Shown here piece by piece: positions 7,149-15,210 of a DNA stretch of 21,161 bases (positions are counted from its first letter, which is position 1; each line of letters begins with the position of its first letter). The notes beneath the pieces were generated by a model. The model saw nothing but the letters and a program-made list of their open reading frames with translations. It did not search any database and was not told the DNA's origin. The translations under genes and the position numbers were made by a program. Source of the stretch: Saprospiraceae bacterium (GTDB lineage Bacteria > Bacteroidota > Bacteroidia > Chitinophagales > Saprospiraceae). The DNA is taken from assembly GCA_020436865.1 (NCBI GenBank), contig JAGQXA010000852.1:1-21161 (forward strand), read 5' to 3'.

Positions 7149-8387
7149 ATGAACAAAGGTTGTCTTTTCGCCCTGGGAGCTCTGCTGGTCATTTCCTCGA
7201 TCGGTCTGGGGATCTATTTCTACAAGCAGAGCAATAAAGACCCCATCGTCTACGAAACAGCCAAGCCCGAGATCACCGATATCGTTAAAAAGACCGTCGC
7301 CACCGGCGCCGTTCGCCCCCGACAGGAGGTCAATATCAAACCCCAGGTATCCGGGGTGATCGACGAGCTGTTTATCGAAGCCGGAGAAATGGTCAAGAAA
7401 GGCCAGCAGATCGCCCGGATCAAACTGATCCCGAGCGAGGTCAATATCAACAATGCGCAGTCGAACGTCGAACTGGCGCGTCTGCGCTACGACGACGCCA
7501 AGCGCGAACTGGAACGCCAGCGCAAGGTTTTTTCCCAAAAGCTCGACATGGAAGATGCGCGCGTGCGCCTCGAGAACGCGAAGCGGGAAGAAGAGCGCAA
7601 CCGGCAGTTGTTCGAGGAAGGGGTCGTGTCCGAACAGGATTATAACCAGTTCAAACGCGACTACGAATTGGCCCAGGCCGCATTCGATAATGCCGAGATC
7701 CTTTCCGCTAACAACATCCGGCAGTTCGAGAACAATGTCGATATCCGCCACCAGGAACTGCAGGCCGCCATCAGCAACCTGCAGTTGCTGCGCGAGGGCG
7801 TGGCCAGCAATTCAAAACAGGTGGCCAACATCGTGACCTCCACGGTCGACGGAATGGTCCTCGACGTACCCGTAGAGGAGGGCAGCTCGGTGATCGAACG
7901 CAACAATTTCAACGAAGGTACCACCATCGCCTCCATCGCCGATATGAACTCCCTCGTCTTCGAGGGTAAGGTCGATGAATCCGACGTGGGTAAGCTCAAA
8001 GAGGGCATGCCCCTCGAACTGACGGTTGGCGCGATCGAAGGCAAGACCTTCGAAGCGACCCTCGAATACATCGCTCCGAAAGGCGAAGAAGAAGAGGGCA
8101 CGGTGAAGTTTGAGGTCAAAGCCGCCATCAAGCCGGCGGAAGACGTGTTTCTACGAGCCGGTTACAGCGCCAATGCCGATATCATTCTCGATCGCCGGCA
8201 ACAAGTGCTCGCCATCAAGGAACGCGATCTTCTCTTCGAGCAGGATTCTACTTTCGTGGAAGTGCAGGTAGGCGATCAGGAATTTCAGCGCCGCGCCGTA
8301 CAGGTTGGCCTTTCCGACGGCGTGCAGATCGAGGTGCTCAATGGCATCGATTCCACGACCCAGGTCAAGGTCCAAAAGAACCTCTGA
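7149..8387 (+). CDS. Periplasmic adaptor (membrane-fusion protein), MacA/HlyD type
   Basis: Encodes 412 residues. Residues about 4-24 form a single N-terminal membrane anchor (CLFALGALLVISSIGLGIYF). A first lipoyl half-motif follows (VRPRQEVNIKPQVSGVIDEL, about 57-76), then a long alpha-helical hairpin at about 98-225 rich in Glu, Arg, Asn and Gln. The second lipoyl half (VANIVTSTVDGMVLDVPVEEG) and beta-barrel and membrane-proximal domains complete it. The protein links the inner-membrane ABC pump to an outer-membrane channel, and is the last gene of the operon that starts at 3602. No TolC-like gene lies in the window, so the channel must be supplied from elsewhere. A perfect 34-bp palindrome lies 38 bp after the stop. 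Confidence 0.92.
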   Translation: MNKGCLFALGALLVISSIGLGIYFYKQSNKDPIVYETAKPEITDIVKKTVATGAVRPRQEVNIKPQVSGVIDELFIEAGEMVKKGQQIARIKLIPSEVNINNAQSNVELARLRYDDAKRELERQRKVFSQKLDMEDARVRLENAKREEERNRQLFEEGVVSEQDYNQFKRDYELAQAAFDNAEILSANNIRQFENNVDIRHQELQAAISNLQLLREGVASNSKQVANIVTSTVDGMVLDVPVEEGSSVIERNNFNEGTTIASIADMNSLVFEGKVDESDVGKLKEGMPLELTVGAIEGKTFEATLEYIAPKGEEEEGTVKFEVKAAIKPAEDVFLRAGYSANADIILDRRQQVLAIKERDLLFEQDSTFVEVQVGDQEFQRRAVQVGLSDGVQIEVLNGIDSTTQVKVQKNL

Positions 8388-8425
8388 TAGCGCCACGGAT
8401 GCCCTAAATCGGCGCCTCCCACCCC

Positions 8426-8459
8426 AAGTGATCCGATCAGTATACTGATCGGATCACTT
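8426..8459. terminator. Perfect 34-bp palindrome after the export operon (terminator or protein-binding site)
   Basis: The 34 bases are identical to their own reverse complement, with centre GTATAC and outer ends AAGTG/CACTT. As RNA this can fold into a stem of about 15 bp with a tiny TATA loop, placed where an operon terminator is expected. It is not followed by a T-tract (next bases AATTCGG). A dimeric protein or recombinase site is an alternative reading. Confidence 0.55.
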
Positions 8460-8916
8460 AATTCGGAAATTCGGCAGACCTGCGCAACGACAGTTTGCGC
8501 GAAATTTGGACAGGCACTTTTCTCCATTTTTTTCTATCGCGATCACTTTGGTCTTGATAACCAATGGGTTGCCTGTTAGCAGGTAGTCGTGGAAGACGGT
8601 CGACCCTTCGCCGACCTAGCCTTTTTTGCAGGTGTGGGTAGAGACGGATGCCGGCTGGCGGACGATTTTCGCAAAAATCTAACAAAGCAATTCGTTGTAA
8701 AGAGAATTGGTTATATTTGTCCTGGTGGTGCTCCGCTTGGCTTCGCCGCAAACAGAGAGATAGCGCAATAAGCCAGAACGCCCCGATCTTTTTCGACATC
8801 TATTCCGATCCACTCCTTCGGTAAACTTTACCGGGGTCCTCCCCTTCCTTTGCTGGTATTGACCTGGCAAGATCCCCCGACTTGTAAGCGATCCCGAAAA
8901 CGACAAATTATAATCC
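8460..8916. other. Non-coding stretch upstream of the giant secreted-protein gene
   Basis: About 457 bp, more AT-rich in its first half than the flanking genes, without a convincing gene on either strand; the short open frames here lack domains, signals and a sensible start context. It holds a -7-type promoter match at 8712-8719 and a 15-bp palindrome (CGGTAAA-C-TTTACCG, 8819-8833). If transcription starts after the -7 box, the mRNA leader is about 190 nt. No tRNA or known riboswitch pattern was recognised. Confidence 0.6.
8712..8719 (+). promoter_or_regulatory. Candidate -7 box for the giant secreted-protein gene
   Basis: TATATTTG matches the Bacteroidota -7 consensus TAnnTTTG exactly. The nearest TTG upstream (8695-8697) is only 14 bp away, shorter than the usual spacing of about 17-20, so the -33 element is unclear. 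Confidence 0.35.
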
Positions 8917-11900
8917 ATGAAGAGGTCAAACCTTCTCCTATTACTTACCTATGTGCCGACCTATGGTCGGGTCCTTCTCCACGGCCGTTTGCCGCTCTGG
9001 CTGATTGCCCTCTCGGCCTTGTTTCTGCCGCGATCTCTGTATGCACAGTGCGACCCCGCTCCGGCGGAGCAGATCCTTTGCGCCGGGGAAAGCGTGCAGA
9101 TCGATGGCGCACCGGCCGGATCAGGAACATACCTCGAACACTCCTGGGAGATCCTGGGCGTCAGTACGGCCGCCAATGTGCAGCTGTTGCAGGCCGACGA
9201 ACAGATCGTGACCGTCGATCTGACCTCGCCCGATCTGCTCACCGGCACGCTTTTCCTGCACTATCAGGTCAGCGACGATGCCGGTTGTACGGGAGAGGCC
9301 ATCCTCGAACTATCCGTTCTGGCGCCGCCCGCGGTGAGCATCGAAGGGGCCGCCGATCTTTGCGCCGACGGCGAACCGATCCTGCTCGAAGGCAAACCGG
9401 CCAATGGCGCCTTCTCCTCCTTCGGCCAACCCGGATTGACCGATCATGGCGACGGCACCGCCTCCTTCGATCCGGGCGATGCGGGGCTCGGCCTCTTCCT
9501 GCTGGCCTACACCGCTGAGGCGGGTGGCTGCCCGGCTACCGCCACCGCCGAGCTGGAAGTATTGGATTGCCCGCCGCCGGCATGGCAGCTCCTCGCACCG
9601 TGTTCCTGTCAAACGGGCAACGGCGGACAGGAGGGTAACGCTACCACCTTGGAAAACGGCCAATTCATCGAAACCATCCAGGTGACCAGCCAGCCCGGCG
9701 AAAACTGGTACCTGCTCGGATCCAGCGGCTTCTACGATCCCGCCAGCCCGGCGCCGCCCGCCGCGCCGGTGGCCTTCGCCACAGGCCCCGACGGTAAATT
9801 GCTGAGCGAGCAAGCTCCGGGAGTCTATGAGCTCGAAGGGATCCACATCGATGCGCAGGGTTATGCGGTACAACTGACCAATGGCGCCGATACCCTTCTG
9901 GCGACCAACATCTGCTACTATCCCGAGCCGGCCATTGTCGGACTCGATGAAGGATACTGCCTCGGCGACGATCCGGTCCAACTACAGGCTGAAACCGGTG
10001 GAGCCAACGGCACCGGGCTGTTCTCCATCCTTGCGGAAAATGGCGACCCGCTGCAGTCCGATGTGTCTGCATTTGCGCCCGGCCAGTTCGGTACGGGCCA
10101 TTTCCAGGTAGAGTACCTCTTCGACGAACAGAATGCCGGACCCTGTGAAAATTGCAATCCCGGCTGCGTACAGGTTGTTTCCCAGGCGGTCGAAGTAGCT
10201 GCGGGAGACGAGGCGCCGGTTTGCAACGACTTCGTGAATATCGCACTCGACGGCGATTGCTCCGAGGAGATCCTGCCCGACCTGGTGCTCGAAGGTTCTT
10301 ACGAGTCCTTCGTCGTGTATGAAGTGCAGATCTACAGCGGCAATAACCTGATCGGCAATACCGTCACGGCCGAACATCTCGATCAAACCTTGACCGTCAA
10401 GGTCGTCAATACCTGCAACGACGACTACTGCTGGGGCGAGATCCACATCGAAGATAAGTGGGCGCCGCAGTTCGACTGCCCGACTACGGTCGTGGAAATC
10501 CCCTGCACCACCGATGCGGAGGCCGTGCCTCCGCCGCCCGTGTTCGACAACTGCGACGTTGCGGTCGACGCCGATCTGGTCGACGAATCGATCACGGCCT
10601 TCGATTGCGACGACGGCTCCGGCCTGATCGAACGCATCGAACGCGAGTGGACCGCCACCGACGCCTCCGGCAATCAGGCCGTCAACTGCCTGCAGATCAT
10701 CGAATGGCAGCGCAGCGACCTCGACGAAGTGGTCTTCCCGTTGAATCGCGACGATATTCAAGGGCCCTCCGTCGATTGTGCCGATGCCGATATCAGTCCG
10801 GCTAACACCGGCTACCCGACCGTCGGCGGCCTGCCGGTCGGAGCGGGAACCGACTTCTGCAGTATCACCGCCACCTACACCGACCTCCAGCTGCCGAGCT
10901 GCGGCGGAGGGTTCAAGATCGCCCGCAGCTGGACGTTGACGAGCGATTGCTCGGATACCCCCGTCGAACACGTGCAGGTGATCAAGGTAGCCGACCTGAC
11001 GCCCCCCGTGCTTACCTGCCCGGCGCCGACCACCGTGTCGGTCAATACCGACGACTGTACCGCCGCCATTTTCTTGCCGGAGATCGACATCACCGACAAT
11101 TGTTCGGGCTTTAGCGTAAGTGTCAATACTCCGCAAGGCGTGGTCAACGGCAACGGCGGGTTCGTTTCCGGATTGCCCATCGGCACGTACTCTTTGCAGT
11201 ACAAAGCCATCGACGAATGTGGCAATCTCGGTAGTTGCCAGTTCGAACTCAGCGTGGCCGACCTGGTGGCGCCGGTGACGATCTGCGACGAGTTCACCGT
11301 GGCCGCACTCGACGCCGATGGAAGTATCGAGGTGCTGGCCGTCAATCTCGATGACGGCAGTTTCGACAACTGTACCGACATCGGGTTTTCCGTACGGCGC
11401 ATGGACGATCCGGGAGATTTCCAGCCGCAGGCCGTGTTCGACTGCGACGATGTGGCCGCTAGCCCGATCATGGTGGCCGTCAAGGTGACCGACGAATACG
11501 GCAACGAAAACACCTGCATGGTGGAAGTCACCGTGCAGGACAAACTGAGTCCGGCGCTGACCTGCCCCGACGATGTGGTGCTGCTCTGTGAGGCCGATCC
11601 CGGAGATCCCGCGCTGACAGGTACTCCTACGGTGCTCGAAGCTTGCGAGTACGAACTCAATGTGTCTGAGAGCGACGACATCGCCCAGTGCGGCACCGGT
11701 ATGATCGTACGGCAATACACGGCTGTCGATGTCAGCGGCAACAGCAGCAGCTGTACCCAGAAGATCACGATCGAAGACGACGACCCCTTTACCGAAGAAG
11801 ATATCATCTGGCCCGAAGACATCGAGGTGAGCGAATGCGAGTCGCTCGGGCTTATCGAGCCCGACAGCTTGCCCGCCGGCCCCGGCAACTATCAGTACCC

Positions 11901-13878
11901 GATCATTCTGGACAATCCCTGCTCTTTGATCGGGATCAACTACGAAGATCAGTTCTTCGACGTGGCCTCGCCTGCCTGCTTCAAGATCGTGCGCACCTGG
12001 CGGGTGCTCGACTGGTGTCAGTACGATTCCAACGATCCCGATTCCGGCGGTCTCTGGGAGTATCAGCAAACGATCAAGGTCGTCGACAATACTCCACCGG
12101 AAGTAGAATGCGATTTTAGTCCGTTCGTCAAACTGACCGAGCCCTTCTGCTATGATACGGTGACGCTGCCGTACCCGATGATCACCGACTGTAGCCCGGA
12201 GGTCGAAGTGTTCGTGCAAAGCGATCTGGGGCAGGGCTTCGGCCCCTTCCTCGAAGTGCCGCTCGGCGCCTACGACGTGTCCTACACGGTGGTCGACAAT
12301 TGCGGCAACTCCACGATTTGCGAATTCACTCTGCAGGTGCTCGACGGCAAGAAGCCTTCCCCTGTTTGCGTGAACGGCATTGTGGCCGAAGTGATGCAAA
12401 CCGGCATGGTGCCGATCTGGGTCAGTATGTTCGAGGCCGGAAGTTTCGATAACTGCACGGCCAGTGAAGACCTGATCCGTTCCTTCTCCCAATACGACTA
12501 TACCGATACCGTACGCTTTTACACCTGCGACGAGATCGGCCCCAATACCCTGGAGTTCTGGGTGACCGACGAGGCAGGTAATGCCGACTTCTGCGAGATC
12601 ACCATTTTCATCCAGGACAATATGAATGTGTGCAACCTGGACCTGCTCAGCGTGGCCGGACTGGTACAAACGGAGGAGATCGAAGGCGTGGCCGGAGTGG
12701 AAGTCAATGTAAGCGGCAACCAGGCGCCTCCTTACCTTACTCTGGCCGACGGCGTTTATGCCATCTCCAACTTGCCGCCGGGAGGCGATTATACGCTCGT
12801 ACCGTCGAAGACCGACGATCCGGTCAACGGCGTGACCACCTATGACCTGGCCCTGCTCACGAAGCATATCCTGGGCGTACAGCCTCTCGATTCACCCTAT
12901 AAGATCATCGCGGCCGACGTCAACCATTCGGAAACGATCACGACGCTCGACGTGGTCGAATTGCGAAAGCTGATCCTCCTGCTGGTCGACGATTTTCCGA
13001 ACAATACCTCCTGGCGTTTTGTCGACGCCGCCTTCATCTTTCCCGATCCGGCCGATCCGTTCGCTACGCCCTTCCCCGAGGTGCTCAACTTCAACAACCT
13101 CTCGGCCGATGTATCGAATGCCGATTTTGTGGCCGTCAAAGTGGGCGACCTCAACGGTAATGCGCAAGCCAATGCCTCCGCCTCCGCGGAAGACCGCCAA
13201 TCTGGAACGCCCCTGCTCCTGACGGCGCCCGACCTTTCCTGGCGGGCCGGCGAAACAGTGATCGTTCCGCTGAGGGGAAGCGAACTGCAGGAACTCAGCG
13301 CCTATCAGTTTGCCCTGCGGTTCGATCCTGCCGTGCTCTGGCTGCAGGAGGTCCTGCCGGGGCAGCGCAGCGCGGCCGAGGATTTCGGACTGGCTCGCGC
13401 CGATGAAGGGCTCTTTACCGCATCCTGGTTCGATCTGGCGCCTTATAACGTTCAGGAAGCCGATCTGTTCCGCCTGCGGTTTACCGCCTTGCAGGACGGC
13501 CGTCTGAGCGATCTCTTGCGTCTGGATCGAACGGCGATGCCCGCTCTCGCTTATGCCGGTTCCGGCATGGCCCGGGAGGTCGAGTGGCACTTCAGTGCAG
13601 CGACCGACGAGTCCGAACAGCCATTGCTGCTCCCTGTACGCCCGAATCCGTTCCGCGATCAACTCGAGTTGCAGTTCCTGCTGCCGGCCCCGATGCCGGT
13701 TTCACTGACCATCACCGACCTTTCGGGAAAGGTCGTGTGGCAATGGCGGGGCGAGCAAGCGGCCGGTCACCACCGCATCGCCTTGAACGGTGACGAGCTG
13801 CCCGACGCCGGTATCTACTTCTGCCGCATGGAAGCAGGAGAGGTGTCAAACGTGCAGAGGCTGGTGCGGATAAAGTAG
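8917..13878 (+). CDS. Giant T9SS-secreted multidomain protein with HYR-like repeats, dockerin-like and cohesin-like segments
   Basis: Encodes 1653 residues. The signal peptide is long: a charged, Tyr-containing N-region, a hydrophobic core LPLWLIALSALFL, and a likely cut after SLYA near residue 43. An internal GTG at 8953 could shorten it. Residues about 44-500 are Cys-containing Ig-like material. From about 510 to 1235 come repeated HYR-type modules (pattern D-x-x-x-P-x-x-x-C-P, then DNC and DECGN or DNCGN); module starts are seen near 512, 690, 781, 873, 1055 and 1141. A prealbumin-like module (about 1245-1300) leads into two F-hand repeats of dockerin type (VTTYDLALLTKHIL; DVNHSETITTLDVVELRKLI, about 1304-1352), then VGDLNGNAQAN near 1409. 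A cohesin-like beta domain spans about 1430-1560. The last 80 residues are a type A T9SS sorting tail (PNPFRDQL, then GIYFCRM). Probable role: cell-surface adhesin or matrix protein; this is inferred. Confidence 0.88.
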   Translation: MKRSNLLLLLTYVPTYGRVLLHGRLPLWLIALSALFLPRSLYAQCDPAPAEQILCAGESVQIDGAPAGSGTYLEHSWEILGVSTAANVQLLQADEQIVTVDLTSPDLLTGTLFLHYQVSDDAGCTGEAILELSVLAPPAVSIEGAADLCADGEPILLEGKPANGAFSSFGQPGLTDHGDGTASFDPGDAGLGLFLLAYTAEAGGCPATATAELEVLDCPPPAWQLLAPCSCQTGNGGQEGNATTLENGQFIETIQVTSQPGENWYLLGSSGFYDPASPAPPAAPVAFATGPDGKLLSEQAPGVYELEGIHIDAQGYAVQLTNGADTLLATNICYYPEPAIVGLDEGYCLGDDPVQLQAETGGANGTGLFSILAENGDPLQSDVSAFAPGQFGTGHFQVEYLFDEQNAGPCENCNPGCVQVVSQAVEVAAGDEAPVCNDFVNIALDGDCSEEILPDLVLEGSYESFVVYEVQIYSGNNLIGNTVTAEHLDQTLTVKVVNTCNDDYCWGEIHIEDKWAPQFDCPTTVVEIPCTTDAEAVPPPPVFDNCDVAVDADLVDESITAFDCDDGSGLIERIEREWTATDASGNQAVNCLQIIEWQRSDLDEVVFPLNRDDIQGPSVDCADADISPANTGYPTVGGLPVGAGTDFCSITATYTDLQLPSCGGGFKIARSWTLTSDCSDTPVEHVQVIKVADLTPPVLTCPAPTTVSVNTDDCTAAIFLPEIDITDNCSGFSVSVNTPQGVVNGNGGFVSGLPIGTYSLQYKAIDECGNLGSCQFELSVADLVAPVTICDEFTVAALDADGSIEVLAVNLDDGSFDNCTDIGFSVRRMDDPGDFQPQAVFDCDDVAASPIMVAVKVTDEYGNENTCMVEVTVQDKLSPALTCPDDVVLLCEADPGDPALTGTPTVLEACEYELNVSESDDIAQCGTGMIVRQYTAVDVSGNSSSCTQKITIEDDDPFTEEDIIWPEDIEVSECESLGLIEPDSLPAGPGNYQYPIILDNPCSLIGINYEDQFFDVASPACFKIVRTWRVLDWCQYDSNDPDSGGLWEYQQTIKVVDNTPPEVECDFSPFVKLTEPFCYDTVTLPYPMITDCSPEVEVFVQSDLGQGFGPFLEVPLGAYDVSYTVVDNCGNSTICEFTLQVLDGKKPSPVCVNGIVAEVMQTGMVPIWVSMFEAGSFDNCTASEDLIRSFSQYDYTDTVRFYTCDEIGPNTLEFWVTDEAGNADFCEITIFIQDNMNVCNLDLLSVAGLVQTEEIEGVAGVEVNVSGNQAPPYLTLADGVYAISNLPPGGDYTLVPSKTDDPVNGVTTYDLALLTKHILGVQPLDSPYKIIAADVNHSETITTLDVVELRKLILLLVDDFPNNTSWRFVDAAFIFPDPADPFATPFPEVLNFNNLSADVSNADFVAVKVGDLNGNAQANASASAEDRQSGTPLLLTAPDLSWRAGETVIVPLRGSELQELSAYQFALRFDPAVLWLQEVLPGQRSAAEDFGLARADEGLFTASWFDLAPYNVQEADLFRLRFTALQDGRLSDLLRLDRTAMPALAYAGSGMAREVEWHFSAATDESEQPLLLPVRPNPFRDQLELQFLLPAPMPVSLTITDLSGKVVWQWRGEQAAGHHRIALNGDELPDAGIYFCRMEAGEVSNVQRLVRIK

Positions 13879-13889
13879 AAAGGATCCGG

Positions 13890-13930
13890 AATAGCGGTCG
13901 GAACGCTCCGGGCGTTCCGACCGCTATTTT
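13890..13930 (+). terminator. Rho-independent terminator of the giant secreted-protein gene
   Basis: A perfect 16-bp GC-rich stem (13890-13905 with 13913-13928) closes a 7-nt loop CTCCGGG and runs directly into TTTTC. It begins 11 bp after the stop codon. It separates this gene from ruvX. Confidence 0.85.
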
Positions 13931-13945
13931 CATGGGCAGAATTAT

Positions 13946-13953
13946 TATCTTTG
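13946..13953 (+). promoter_or_regulatory. Candidate -7 box right in front of ruvX
   Basis: TATCTTTG matches TAnnTTTG exactly and ends only 4 bp before the annotated ruvX ATG. If used, transcription would begin at or next to the start codon, giving a leaderless mRNA. A T-rich run (13927-13930) about 15 bp upstream, part of the preceding terminator, is the nearest -33-like sequence. Confidence 0.4.
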
Positions 13954-13957
13954 CCCA

Positions 13958-14374
13958 ATGGGCCGGATCATGGGCATCGACTACGGAACGAAGCGGGTGG
14001 GACTGGCGGTGACCGACCCCGAACGGATCATTGCAAGCCGGCTGGAAACCGTGCCTACCGATCAGATCTTTGATTACCTGGAAACGTATCTAACGCAGGA
14101 AACGGTCGACCTGATCGTCGTCGGCGAGCCCATGCATCCCGACGGGCAGCCGGCGCAGATCGCCCATCTGGTGGTGGGTTTCGTTCGCCGTATGCGAAAG
14201 CAGTTTCCGACCGTGGAGGTGCTCACCTGGGATGAGCGTTTTACCTCCGTGGAAGCCAAACAGATCATTCTGCAAGGTGGGGCCGGTCGCAAGAAAAGGC
14301 GCGATAAGGCGCTGGTCGATCAGGTCAGCGCCGTGCTGATCCTGGAAGATTTCCTAAAAAATCACATTTGGTAG
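13958..14374 (+). CDS. ruvX: Putative Holliday junction resolvase / pre-16S rRNA nuclease YqgF (RuvX)
   Basis: Encodes 138 residues of the YqgF/RuvX RNase H-like fold, the usual length for the family. Conserved acidic positions are present: Asp8 in IDYGTKRVG, Glu57 in VVGEP, Asp92-Glu93 in WDERFTS, and Asp121 in DQVSAVLILEDFL. In E. coli, YqgF processes the 5' end of pre-16S rRNA; the resolvase name comes from structural similarity. The start MGRIMGIDYG is typical for Bacteroidota members; Met5 (13970) is an alternative. It lies between the terminator of the giant gene and def, which starts 75 bp downstream, and the pair probably forms a transcription unit. Confidence 0.93.
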   Translation: MGRIMGIDYGTKRVGLAVTDPERIIASRLETVPTDQIFDYLETYLTQETVDLIVVGEPMHPDGQPAQIAHLVVGFVRRMRKQFPTVEVLTWDERFTSVEAKQIILQGGAGRKKRRDKALVDQVSAVLILEDFLKNHIW

Positions 14375-14381
14375 CAACTTC

Positions 14382-14398
14382 GACGCTCTTTTTGCGTC
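14382..14398. repeat. Small inverted repeat between ruvX and def
   Basis: GACGC-TCTTTTT-GCGTC: 5-bp arms with a T-rich 7-nt loop, 7 bp after the ruvX stop. The T-run is in the loop rather than after the stem, so termination is doubtful. Confidence 0.3.
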
Positions 14399-14449
14399 AC
14401 AACCAGTGGTGGGGTTAGCTGCCGCACAAGTAGAAAAGCTGAACGACGC

Positions 14450-15007
14450 ATGATTTTACCGATTTACGGGTACGGACAGGCAGTGCTGAAGAAAGTGGCC
14501 GAGGACATTTCTCCCGATTATCCCCAACTCGACGAACTGATCGCTAACATGTGGGACACGATGTACAAGGCCAGCGGAGTTGGATTGGCGGCGCCGCAAG
14601 TGGGCCTGTCGATCCGTCTGTTTGTGGTGGATACCGTCCAGATCATGGAAGAAGGGAAAGAGGAGGAAGGCATCAAGCAGGTGTTCATCAACGCCCGGAA
14701 GCTGGAAGAGGCCGGCGACCCCTGGGCCTACGAGGAAGGCTGTTTGAGCATCCCCGATATTCGGGGCGACGTGGAACGCCCCCCCCAACTCCGGATGCGC
14801 TATCTCGATGAGCAATTCGTCGAGCAGGAAAAGGTGTTCACCGGCGTCAACGCCCGGGTGATCCAGCACGAGTACGACCACATCGAAGGGAAGTTGTTCA
14901 TCGAACACCTCAAGCCGATCAAGCGCAAAATGATCCAGCGACGGCTGGAGAATATCCGGAAAGGCCAGGTGCAGGTCGACTACTCGATGAAGTTCCTTGG
15001 TCGCTGA
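14450..15007 (+). CDS. def: Peptide deformylase
   Basis: Metal-dependent hydrolase that removes the N-formyl group from nascent proteins; 185 residues. All three family motifs are intact: GVGLAAPQ (43-50), EGCLSIP (96-102, metal ligand Cys98) and QHEYDH (139-144, metal ligands His140 and His144, catalytic Glu141). A short acidic insertion (MEEGKEEEG, about 66-74) follows the second strand, a variation often seen in Bacteroidota proteins. The start MILPIYGYG fits the family. It lies downstream of ruvX in the same direction, 75 bp away. A basic C-terminal extension (RRLENIRKGQ) is normal for this group. Confidence 0.96.
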   Translation: MILPIYGYGQAVLKKVAEDISPDYPQLDELIANMWDTMYKASGVGLAAPQVGLSIRLFVVDTVQIMEEGKEEEGIKQVFINARKLEEAGDPWAYEEGCLSIPDIRGDVERPPQLRMRYLDEQFVEQEKVFTGVNARVIQHEYDHIEGKLFIEHLKPIKRKMIQRRLENIRKGQVQVDYSMKFLGR

Positions 15008-15086
15008 GCTGATGCTCCTGCCTGTCGTTCAAGTTCTTTTACAGGGACAACGGCCGTCATGCAAGGCTAAAAACTATCTGGTTTTC

Positions 15087-15117
15087 TTGTGACGAGGGCA
15101 AATATGCAATACATTTG
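15087..15117 (+). promoter_or_regulatory. Promoter of the OmpA-like gene
   Basis: TTG at 15087-15089 and TACATTTG at 15110-15117 (exact TAnnTTTG) are separated by 20 bp, matching the Bacteroidota -33/-7 arrangement. Transcription from here gives a leader of roughly 85 nt before the ATG at 15211. Confidence 0.6.
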
Positions 15118-15210
15118 TTTGGAATGACTGGAATCCGACCTTTGAGCAATTTATGCGGGTCGATCTATGCAAATCCCCCTTATTGTTCATCAAATCAATA
15201 AAACATCCCT

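Noticed and set aside
9982..12867. A 961-codon open frame on the minus strand inside the giant secreted-protein gene
   Set aside because: It lies wholly antisense to a gene with a signal peptide, recognisable repeats and a T9SS tail, and its translation has no recognisable domain and a His/Asp/Gly-rich composition typical of a mirrored reading of Asp/Val/Cys-rich coding sequence. Codon bias explains the lack of stops.
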